Positions 8,399 to 17,667 of a stretch of DNA of 30,559 nt are shown in pieces. This DNA is from Irineochytrium annulatum. Its lineage: Eukaryota; Chytridiomycota; Chytridiomycetes; Chytridiales; Chytridiaceae. Positions within the stretch are counted from its first letter, which is position 1. Each line of letters begins with the position of its first letter. The position numbers were made by a program, and so were the translations under genes. The DNA is taken from assembly GCA_027600665.1 (NCBI GenBank), contig JADGJL010000223.1, positions 1-30,559 of the forward strand, read 5' to 3'. The notes under the pieces were generated by a model that was given only the letters and a program-made list of their open reading frames with translations, ran no database searches and was not told the origin of the DNA.

Positions 8399-10689
8399 CT
8401 AAATTGGTCGAAACCCGACCGGCTCCGACAGATACAAGATGTGGTTTTCCAACTTCCCGTCCACCCTTTCCTGCTTCCACACCAGCCGGCTTTCCAACAC
8501 TAACGACCTGGTGGAAGCAACCCACTCTGCGGGGTCGCTTTGATCGTTGTCTCCCCCCTCCGCATCCGCCCGCGACGCGGTCATCGCGCCTCCCTCCGCC
8601 TGCGCATTCCCCTCCGTCTCTGCGTCCCCATAATCACCTGGGGCCATTTCGTCCGCACCCTCCGCATCCATATAGTCGTCTGGCCAACACCTCGCCGGGC
8701 CCCAGCTCTCGCCCTCCACCGTCTTTCTGAACGTAACGGCAATGAGCGCCTCCTCCTTGAGCAGGAGGACGGCGGATCCGTCTGCGAGGATCGGGCCGAC
8801 GCGATCGAGACGCTGGGCGAACGTTGCCGTCCAGCGGAAGGACCCATCGACGAGGTCCAAACACACGAGGCGGCCCTGATCCGGAAAGTGGCCCGTGTCG
8901 CGACAGCCGCGGCAGCATATGAGGGCGATGCGACCATGGATGGCCATGTCGAAAATATACCAACCGCTGGAATGACGAGTTGTTAGCGGGGGCGTAACAA
9001 TGGAGTGTAAGAGCATGGACGCTTTCAAATGGAGGCGACAGCTTACGTGTGTTGATAGACATGACGCAACTTTTGATGCTTCTTGCCCAGTTTAACAGCG
9101 TCGGCCGCGTGTTCCCCTGCAGGGTCATCCAAGCCCATGTCATCTGCGAGGAGATGAGGTTCAAGCTCCCACTCCATCGCGCACTGGTGAAGGCCCTTCG
9201 TAATGTCGAAACCTCGCATGAACGTCACTGCGCAAGCATCCCGATCGATCTTGTAGACTAGCACAACAGTCGCCTTTCTCTTGAACTTCGCATAGCGGCC
9301 TCGTCGACTTTCGACAGTGTTACACGACGAAAATCCATACGCCGTTCCGTCCTTATCGTCATAAGTAAACTCACCATCCAGCTCGAACGAATAGTCCAGC
9401 ATCACGGTTGCCATGATGAGGTCTCCGTCGAGCCTTACGAACCACGCAGCAATAGAGGTGACGTTCGCGCCTGTTGGCAACACCGCCGCCTCGATCGCGT
9501 CCGCCTCAACATCGACGTCGTGCTTCCGACCACTTTGCACAGCCCCAAGCCCCCACACGAACTTCAGCTGCGACGAATGAGGGCTATTTGCCTCCGTCTT
9601 ATCCCCCACAGCTAATGCAAGCACGTCCCCTCTGAAATCGAGCGGTTTGAGGTTGTCGCCTGCAGTCGACTGCCACGTCAGTTCACCGAGCCCGCCTCCA
9701 TCCTCGACCCGCGCCACCCAAAGCCGGTCGCGCTGGTCCATGCCGACGGATATCCAGCGTCTATCGAGGCCGCAGCGACCCAGGAAGAGCTCGTAGGAGT
9801 CGTTGTAGCCCAGATTCTGCTTTTTCTGATTCCAAAGCCGCGGCCCGCCACCGACGTGGGTCACGCCGCCCTCGACGATGAGCTTGGGAAAGCCGCGGAT
9901 GGATGCCGCTTGCTCTTCCGGTTCTAGGCATTCGTAACGCACGGCCCGCGCATCGTCGTACGCTTCCCACTGGTCGGGCGAGACCAAAGCCTTGAGCTGG
10001 GACTCGAGAAGGTCGTCAATGTCGTCGAGGGACAAGCCTACGAGCTCGGGAACCGGGCCGCCGCCATCGTTCACGGCCAGGGCGGAGTCACTTGTCAAAC
10101 GCTCAATCTCGTCGATATCAATGACGTGGTCTGGGTCGTCCGAGTCGTAGGCGGACTCAGAGGAATCATCGGTCTCGCCGGGATGGTAGTCGGGGTCACG
10201 GGCATCCACTGACGGGGACGGTAGCAGCACCGTGTAATGGCCTTTAAATAGCTGGGAGATGTAAGCACAAAGTCAACGAAGGAAGTTCATGCTCACATTG
10301 TGGTGGGCCACGTAGACCTCTATCCAGCCCGGGCATGTCAAAGAAGTCTCCGGCTCGAATCGGACGCCAGGGAAGCCGAAGTCCCTACGGACTCTCTTCC
10401 TCCAGAACGTCTGGTTGCCCGCAAGCAGCGACCTCGCCCATCGACAAGACTGCAGGAAACGCACCACGCCCCTGACGTCTGCGATCGCCATGATCATCTC
10501 GATCAGGTCGGCTGGCAGATCCACCAGCCCGGTTTCGGCGGATGGACCCAGTTCCCTCCTCTTCTTTGACCCGCCTTCATCGGTGCATCCGGCCGGGGAC
10601 GTCCCACGCTTTATCGATGCCAAAGTCGACCTCGCCCGTGGTTTTGTTGCGATTTCAGCGTCCTCGGTCGGCCGCCTGGCGCCATCCAT
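8399..10689 (-). CDS. F-box protein with a propeller-like C-terminal region
   Basis: Probable SCF ubiquitin-ligase adaptor. Three exons: 10297-10689, 9047-10251, 8399-8966, joined by a 45-nt intron (GTGAGC...CCCAG) and an 80-nt intron (GTAAGC...TCCAG), giving 721 residues. The F-box is at about residues 55-100 (LVDLPADLIEMIMAI, then FLQSCRWARSLLAGNQTFWR), and a conserved-looking CPGWIEVYVAHHN follows. After an acidic spacer (residues ~145-170) comes a long region of short beta-strand-like units, for example RLVCLDLVDGSFRW, which resembles a PQQ/WD-type propeller blade; that assignment is inference. An acidic, Ala/Gly-rich insert (near 8530-8660) precedes the C-terminal NHILYLSEPVGF. Its start is 207 bp from the start of the divergent ankyrin+DIL gene. 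Target unknown. Confidence 0.75.
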
Positions 10690-10896
10690 CGCGGCCTCCT
10701 CGATCCCTCTCAGAAAACATCAAATCGGACAGCCGCATCCGATATTCACGCAGACACTGGGGCGGTCGTCAATTATGGCTGTACTCGCCAGCCTTGATAT
10801 GATTCCAGCGGGCGGGTGAAACATAACCGGTTTGAAAGTAAGAGACCCATCGCCAAGACCTTCGAGGGCGCCCCCGCGCATCCGTCGCCACTGCAA
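10690..10896. promoter_or_regulatory. Divergent promoter region between the F-box and ankyrin+DIL genes
   Basis: This 207-bp gap separates two start codons that point away from each other, so it should contain both promoters and 5' leaders. No clear TATA box is visible. The rightward reading frame is already open from about 10816 but has no ATG before 10897. Confidence 0.45.
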
Positions 10897-13622
10897 ATGA
10901 TCGAGGATGCAAGGTCTCTGCCCGCCCCGCCGACGTCCGCGCCCGGCGTGGACGACCTCGAGCAAGAACACGACCACGACCACGACTTGGATAATCTAGA
11001 CCTTCACGACGAGCTCCTCCGCGGCCCGGCCACCCGTCCGTCCAAGGTGAAGCCTAGGGCCGCAATCCGGACTGCATCGACCGAGTCCACCCTCTTTGAC
11101 GGCGCCGACGTCGTAGAGGTGATGTTCACCGGCTTGGACTCCTCGGACGACGAGCCTGCGCCTGCACGTGCGGCATCGCCGGTTCCAGATGTCACTGTCC
11201 GCTCGCGTCGCGCGTCCCGCGTCTCGCTCCTGTCGGCCGCCAGTAACAGCGGCGTGCTGCAGCAAGCCGGGGATCCGGCGTCCTTGCTGGCGGACTTATA
11301 CCTCCTGGCGCCAGAGGATGTGTTGGGTGATCCGTCTTTGACGGGCGAGCAGAAGCGTCGGCGCATCACCTTGGCGTTCATCCGGGCGTGCTCGAACGGC
11401 GACATCGGCAGGGTGCGGGAGTTACTGGACTGGGAAGCGGACGATGACGACGGGATGGAGGGGGACGATGCCGCGTCCGTCGGGAGCGTGGGGAGTGGGA
11501 GCGAGAGGGAGGCGAAGGCGAGGAAGAGGGTCAGCTTCATCGCGGGGTCGCCGAGGAGAACAAAGTCTACAACATCCTCGCCGGGTGCCGGCAGCGTACG
11601 GGACTGGATTGATTTGGACGGGAGGGATGAGGACGGGACGACGGCGTTGATTTACGCGGCGTGCTGGGGTCACGTGGATATTATTAAGATTCTCATAGAG
11701 GCCGGCGTGACGCTGGACTCGAAGGACAAACGTACGTGGCTTTTCAATTTTGTCTGGGACCCTTTTGACGCTAGTTTGAAGACGGATGGACGGCACTTTT
11801 ATGGGCCTGCTCCAACGGGCAGGATCAAGCCGCGAAGTTGCTCATCGAAGGCGGCGCATCGAAGGAGACGAAGTCCAATCGCGGCCGCTCGTTGAAGGAC
11901 CTGGTCAAGCGGGATGCCTCAAAGCAAATTCGGAGAATCCTGGGCGAGGAGCTTGATGACCTCGGGAAGGGTAAGGGACGGGCCGTGCTTGACGGCGAGG
12001 ACGGCATGACTGAGGACGACCATATGAGATCATCGCCCTCCTCAAACCGCGATTCGGTCGTGAGCCGACTGTCAATTGATGATTTCGTCGAGGGCGACAA
12101 GGCCGACGAGGAGAATATTCCTTTTGATTGGAAAACGTGCCGTATGGACCAGATGATGGTGTTCGACGAGTCTAAGCTGGACGCTATTGTCAGTCTCACG
12201 GTCGTCACAATGCGGCCGCCCAAGTCGCACCCGAGGCCCGTAGCCGCGAACGTTATCTTCCTCTGCGCGAGATATGCGCACTATTGGAACACTCAGGATA
12301 TGTTGGACGTGTTGTTCACGAAGGTGGTGGCGGCTATCATCAGCGAGATCCATGTATGTTCTTAAAGTTGTGATGGTGCTCCGTTTTCTTGCGCAACTGA
12401 CTTTTTCCTAAAGAAACATTCGGACGATGCCCACGTCATCGCATATTGGATCGCTAACACGACACATCTCCTTTCCTACCTCAAGCGGGACGACGGGCTC
12501 CGCGCAACCACGTACTTGCATCAAGCGACCCTGTCGGAGCTTACGCACGAGCTTTGCCAGGTTCTCCTTGCGACCTTCGAACGCCAAATCGACCAAATTC
12601 TTGACCAAGCTGTTCTCGACCACGTTCCGGCGGACCACCCCGGTGTGCGCTTCGATAACGCCATCACGGCTTTCGGGCGACGACGATCACTCCTTCGCGA
12701 CAAGAAAAAACGGCTGAGCTCTTCCCCCTCGTCTATTGGTTCCCCGTCAAACTCTTCCCCGCCGGCCTCACCCGTCTCTTCCCCTCGGCCCAAGATCCCC
12801 GCACCCCGCCGTGTCAAAGCCAAGCGCACCCCCTACGCCCTCACGCCGGCGTCGGTCGCCTCCATCCTGACATCAGCCCACGCCGTCCTCACGCACTCGT
12901 GCGCGCACCCCTCGATCGTTCGACAGGTGATCGATCAGCTCCTCCACTTCCTTTCGGCGTCGCTCCTCAACCGCATCCTCGCTCACCCACGCCACCACGC
13001 TCGCTCGGCCGCCGTCCGCCTCCGCGTCAACATAGAGCCCCTCGAGTCCTGGGCCCGCGAGCATGAGCCCCTCCTCAACGCTGGATGCGGAGGAGGAGGC
13101 GGAGGGGGCTCCTCCGCCAACATGCCGCCGCTGACGAGGCACCTGCAGCCCGTCGTCCAGGTCCTGCAGTTCTGCCAGGTGGTCTCGAGCCTCGCGGGCC
13201 TGCCGGAGCTGCTCGAGACCCTCGCGGGCCTGCCGCGCGTGACGGTGCCGCAGTGCGGTAAGGTCATGGAGGGTTACCGGTACGAGGTCGGCGAGCCCAG
13301 CATCGGGGTGGAGGTTGAGGCCTACGTGCTGACGGTCCTCGAGGACATGCGCCGCGTCGGTGCGGCCGAGGCTGGCGATGTTGGGGAGGTCGGAGGAGTG
13401 GATCCCGTGGAGGGGTGGGTGGATCCGGGGAGGTTGTTGACGTTCAGGATGCCGGTGTTTGGAGGCGAGGAGGGGGAGGAGCCGGCTGCCGGGAAAGACG
13501 CGTGGGCGTGGAGTGGGGCGAGCCCGTTTGTGCCGGATGAGTGGATGGGAATGCTCGATAGGGAGATGGGTAGGGAGGAAGTCGGCAGGGCAGGCGCGAG
13601 AGAGTTTTGGGAAGAAGTGTAG
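10897..13622 (+). CDS. Ankyrin-repeat and DIL (dilute) domain protein
   Basis: Fungal protein combining ankyrin repeats with the DIL fold otherwise known from class V myosin tails and afadin, but with no motor. Three exons: 10897-11731, 11782-12353, 12414-13622, giving 871 residues. The N-terminal ~230 residues are acidic and low-complexity (EHDHDHDLDNLDLHDELL). Ankyrin repeats follow at about 245-277 (DGTTALIYAACWGHVDII) and 279-311 (GWTALLWACSNGQDQAAK). From about residue 408 the DIL region starts (LDAIVSLTVVTMRPP, ANVIFLCARYAHYWN, AYWIANTTHLLSYLKRD, LSELTHELCQVLLATFE, then LNRILAHPRHHARSAAVRLR) with a Ser/Pro-rich insert in between. A poly-Gly run lies near 13090-13110. The start is the first in-frame ATG; the frame is open about 80 bp further upstream without one. 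Probably a scaffold in vesicle or organelle positioning; this role is inferred. Confidence 0.82.
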
Positions 13623-14276
13623 AAGATAGGTGCTAATGGATGGAAGGAAAAAGCACAAAGGAAGTCAGTTGTGAGCCCTCTCTTCCTTTCTCCGCTTTTC
13701 TCGGTTTTTGCTACCCAATTTGTCATTTCCTTTTGGTTAGTCTCCGAGGCACGTCTGCTACGGTTGACACCGAGAAGCTATCCGTTTAGTTTTGCTCGTT
13801 TCTTCCTTTCTCCACATATTCTCATAACAATTTAACGGAATTCCTCCTTATTGAGCTTTTCTTAATTTCCGCTCTTCTGGCATTCTGCCCGCAGGACGTA
13901 TTTATCATAAGGTGACCCCGTTGTAGCCTTTATTCGTAAGACTACCGCTGCAGGGCCAACAATTTGACATGAAAGTCCATACTTAATCTGCTACTCGTGC
14001 CCACACACAAATCCTTCATTAGCTTCCATAAGTGCCTGACAAACGCGCAACGATGATTCGGCCGTTAAAGCACCCAGCCCTCTGCTGCTTTCCTCCTGTT
14101 TCCACCAAGGTTTAGGCGCCCGCCATAGTTCTAAGGACTGTTCGCAAAGGATTATTATAATATATGTAACTCTCATGAGATAGAAAATAAATCAACAATC
14201 ACGAGTGCATAAGCCAACTTGATCACCTTTCCCCACTTTCAAGCCACCGACAAAACTTCGTCTAATTATCTGTGTC
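13623..14276. other. Intergenic region, no gene seen
   Basis: About 650 bp between the ankyrin+DIL stop codon and the third thioesterase start, both on the + strand. It is AT- and pyrimidine-rich. The 13-mer TCTTCCTTTCTCC occurs at 13681 and again at 13801, exactly 120 bp apart, in otherwise unlike surroundings. The frames crossing it carry no recognisable protein. It should hold a terminator and the promoter of the thioesterase. Confidence 0.5.
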
Positions 14277-15182
14277 ATGTTCAAGCATTTGCTGAAGTCG
14301 GCCCAAACATGCCACGGCATCCGGCCGCTGTCGACAACGGTGCCGGTCGGCGGTCTAAGCTCTTATCAAGAAACCTTGGAGGCCCTCCCGCCGGCCGTAA
14401 AGAAACTTCTTGAGGACTTCCCATCCCTGATCACGATTGGTACGTTAGACTACAGGTGCTTCCTTCCTGCTTCTACTTTCTTCATCCCTTTCCTTTTACT
14501 TACTCTTGTTTCACTTGCTCTTGGATAGGTGTGCAATGGGGACAAATGGACAGCTACGGCCACGTCAACAACGTTGTAAGTTTCCACATATCTTTTATTT
14601 GGCGCGTCCAGTGCAATAACGAGTTTCTTTTCAACTTCCGCGTTTTCTGTCGTTTACAGCATTACATGCGCTACGTGAGTAGTCTCAGTCGTGTTCAACC
14701 TCTGACCGAGGGCTTCAGTTTGAAAGCGGGAGGATCGCCTACTTTGACCAAGTCGTGGGCCCGCATCTGAACGAGACCGACTACACCAATTTTATTACGG
14801 GGAAAAAGGTTGGGCCAATATTGAAGTCGGCTGCGATCAAGTACATCGCGCCCGTCGTCTACCCAGACACTTTGACGGTATGTACCAGCCGTTTAGGCGT
14901 CTTCCCCGCCCGTCCAGCTCTCTCAAACGTAGGCGACAGGTCGGCGTAAGATTGGATAAGGCGACGTTAGGGGAGGATCGGTTCACACAGGACTTCGTGG
15001 CCGTGAGCCATAAAATGCAACGGGTGGGTTCTACCTGAAGTATCTATATTTTAACCCTCTCATAGGTCGTGGCAAACGGGAAAGCGGAGGTTGTGACTTT
15101 CGACTACGTGAACCAGAAGAAGGCGCCAATACCGTCCGAGGTTCTTGCCGCGTTTAGAAAAGGGGATTTGGAGAGGCAGTAA
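14277..15182 (+). CDS. Hotdog-fold acyl-CoA thioesterase (4HBT type), probably mitochondrial
   Basis: Six exons join in phase: 14277-14439, 14529-14575, 14660-14674, 14719-14877, 14940-15023, 15066-15182, giving 194 residues. The catalytic segment GVQWGQMDSYGHVNNV (55-70), with Asp62 the expected catalytic residue, is followed by HYMRYFESGRIAYFDQVV, the hotdog helix, and by KKVGPILKSAAIKYIAPVVYPDTL and VVTFDYVNQKKAPIP in the sheet. The N-terminus MFKHLLKSAQTCHG is basic and amphipathic, like a mitochondrial presequence. Exon 3 (14660-14674) is a 15-nt micro-exon encoding HYMRY between two canonical introns. The degraded copy at 4854-5441 is a close relative; the gene at 7364-8207 is a more distant member of the fold. 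Likely hydrolyses acyl-CoA thioesters in mitochondria; substrate not known. Confidence 0.88.
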
Positions 15183-15566
15183 TCAGTTCTATCCGCACGT
15201 TAAACGCCGTTGCAAACTGTACCCTTTTGACTTCGCCTTTATTTTTTTTTTTTATCGCCGTTCCGTCGGTGTATCACCCGTTTTTTCCAAATCAAAGTCG
15301 ATGAGTGAGGGTTGACAAGAATGATAAAAAGCAGAAGCTGTTCAAGGCACATCACAAAAACCAAACAAGGATACTACGGGGGACAGTGCGAGGTCGTGGT
15401 GCATATGAGGATTTTAGGTTTTTGGGTTAAGAGGTAAAGGTAATGTTGGTCAATAACAAAACCATTATACAGCGATAGAGGTCAATAAGAAATGTTTAAA
15501 CGGAAGGACGGTAGAAACGCGGGGAACTCCTTCAAGGAAAAAAGACATCTCGGGATCAGCGCGTCG
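15183..15566. other. Convergent intergenic region, no gene seen
   Basis: About 380 bp between two stop codons on opposite strands. It contains a T-run near 15240-15253 and A-rich stretches, consistent with shared 3' processing sequence. No protein, tRNA or other RNA gene is recognisable. Confidence 0.5.
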
Positions 15567-17145
15567 TCAACCCCTCCACGGCTCGCAAGTCAGCGGATTC
15601 ACGTAGCCGATCCGCCACCGTAGGTCGAAGTCCACAAAGAAGCCAGCGACGAGTCCCAAGACCGGTACCACCACCGCGAAGGCCAAGATCAGATCCCACC
15701 CGGCCTCCCCACCCTTTGGCCTCGCCCTACTCTCGACCCCAAGCGCAATCCACCCCGCATGGATGGCCGGGAACACAACGAACCACAGCGCGAGCAACTC
15801 CGGCACGAGCCTATACTCCATCAACCCCAAACACTTGAGCGGTATCGACCCGGCTACCATCGCGCCCAGCTGGGCGGCCATGAGCGCGACGAGCAGCATT
15901 CCGACCCGGAGCTTCCCCTCGAGCATGAGGCGGTAGATGGTGTTCGAGAGGATGGTGTCGACGATGCGCGCGGCCGAGATCACAGTAATGACGAGGACGG
16001 TCGGGTCCGAGTTTGTGAGTTGGATCAACGGACGAGCGAGGGCGGAGGTTAGAAGGACGCTGAAGGAGGACCACCAGGTCAGGCCCCAAGGGCTGCTGAG
16101 GGCCCGCGAGACCTCGTGGTAGGTCGGGAACGTTCGCATGATGTACCAGTAGATAATGTCCAGCGGCTTTAAGGACGGGTATGCTACAATGATGTCAAGC
16201 CGACATACCCATGAAGAAACATGCTTGCCAACTCACCCACGGTCTTCAACTTCATCCCTTCCTCGAACACAAGCCCCGCTTCACTCGCCCCATCCCGCTT
16301 CATGGGCGCGAAAACGTCATTCACATACAGGAAGTGGTTAACTCCAGTATCCGGCCCCAGGAGCAATCCCAGCGTGACAGCGAGCCCCTCCTCGACTTCC
16401 ATCTCCACCCCGTTCAGGGATACGACGATGGGCCGCCCCGACTCGCCCGCCGAAGCCAGGACGGTCGACGGGTTCATCGACACCGTCCCGATCGACGGCG
16501 AGCTCCGAAAGGACGGCGCAAGCAGACCCGGGGACGTGTAGAGCGACCGCTGGGTGGTTACGCCAGTCGGAGCGCGTATGGATGACGAGTTGTCGAGCGT
16601 GTTCGTCGACGTGAGTGACCGCACTGCAGGAAACGGAACCCGACAGAGTAAGTACACGCCATCGCCGTGAGATTAAGAATAAACCATCCTGCAATCTACC
16701 TGAACGCCGGTATGCCTCCGGCGCCTCCTTCGGCTTTGCATCTTCCTCCGAATCCTCCTCCTCCCGGTCCACCTCAACGCTGCCCCTCGACCCGCCGCCG
16801 CTCTCAATGTCCCCAACCGACGCCATCGACAGATCGTCGCGCTCGGCCGCCGCCGACGCCATCAGGAACGGCTCGGCTGGGAGCGAGACCATCGGGATCG
16901 CATTGGTCTGCCACCATCGTCAGCAAGTGATAGCCAACCGGCAAGACAGACTCACCAGCGAGTTCCCTCTCTTGGCGGCCATCGACCCGCCACGCCGGAG
17001 GACGGCGTTGGACTCCGGGATGGGATCAGGTTGGATCGGATCATCCACCTGCAGGCAACACGTCAGTGCCACCTCCTGCAACTCCTGCTCAACGAACCTG
17101 CCATCCGTCCGGATCCACGGGCTTCAGGTCGGAGGGTTTGACCAT
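15567..17145 (-). CDS. Unrecognised multi-pass membrane protein
   Basis: I do not recognise a family. Five exons join in phase with canonical splice sites: 17098-17145, 16956-17048, 16700-16907, 16237-16623, 15567-16183, giving 450 residues. The N-terminal ~180 residues are hydrophilic and partly acidic/Ser-rich (EVDREEEDSEEDAKPKEAPE). A middle folded-looking segment (IVVSLNGVEMEVEEGLAVTL, HFLYVNDVFAPMKRD) follows, then SLKPLDIIYWYIMRTFPTYH. About five hydrophobic segments lie in the last ~170 residues, for example SFSVLLTSALARPLI, VGMLLVALMAAQLGAMVAG, LALWFVVFPAIHAGWIAL and LILAFAVVVPVLGLVAGFFV. The C-terminus is short and polar. The start at 17145 comes from a 16-codon first exon whose donor (GTTCGT) is weak; starting at a downstream Met is possible. 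It may be a fungus-specific organelle or plasma-membrane protein; function unknown. Confidence 0.7.
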
Positions 17146-17667
17146 CGCTGGCCTTGAGTGGCGTCGAAGGCAGTCTGCGTGGGCTTCTGTAAGGTGGATG
17201 GGAGTGGGAAAGATCGGGTGAAAACCAAGTTCAAAAAATCGAAGTCGACGTGCAGGGCAGTGCTGATACTGGCATACTCTGCTTGTTAAATCGACAAGGC
17301 GTGGTCCGTGTACATTCCGCCATTACCATGATCGAGAAAATAAAAAGAAAATAAAGGATAAGAAAGGTACAGGGAAAGATCTTACTTGGGGAGGATGAAC
17401 AGTTGTAGTGCGACGAAGCTAAGCAACAACGACAGAACGAAACTAAGGAAGTCAAGAAAAGAAAACACAGGGACCATTTGACATGGCGGAAGAACGGTGA
17501 TATGTAATAGGAGGACAGGGAGAGAAAGAAAATATAAGGAACAATCATGCAGGACATCAAGACCAGCCCCCCCTCTAACACTGCGGATGCAACTGTGACT
17601 CCGCCTCCCCTGATGTCAAATGCAAACCACCCGCCGCAAACACATTCATACGCCCCACCTTAAAAAA
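17146..17667. other. Intergenic region with pyrimidine-rich leader (minus strand)
   Basis: About 520 bp between the membrane-protein start and the NTPase stop, both on the minus strand. The + strand is purine-rich between about 17330 and 17570, so the minus-strand transcript or promoter would be strongly pyrimidine-rich, as often seen in fungal promoters. Minus-strand frames here read as Ser/Phe/Leu-rich, low-complexity sequence, and I do not call a gene. Confidence 0.45.

Noticed and set aside
10816..10896. In-frame extension of the ankyrin+DIL protein starting at GTG
   Set aside because: Fungal nuclear genes start at ATG; the first in-frame ATG is 10897. An upstream ATG at 10774 is in another frame and would need an intron too short to be real.
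17231..17581. 116-codon Ser/Phe/Leu-rich frame on the minus strand
   Set aside because: Explained by a pyrimidine-rich stretch; no recognisable domain and no splice continuation into the neighbouring genes.
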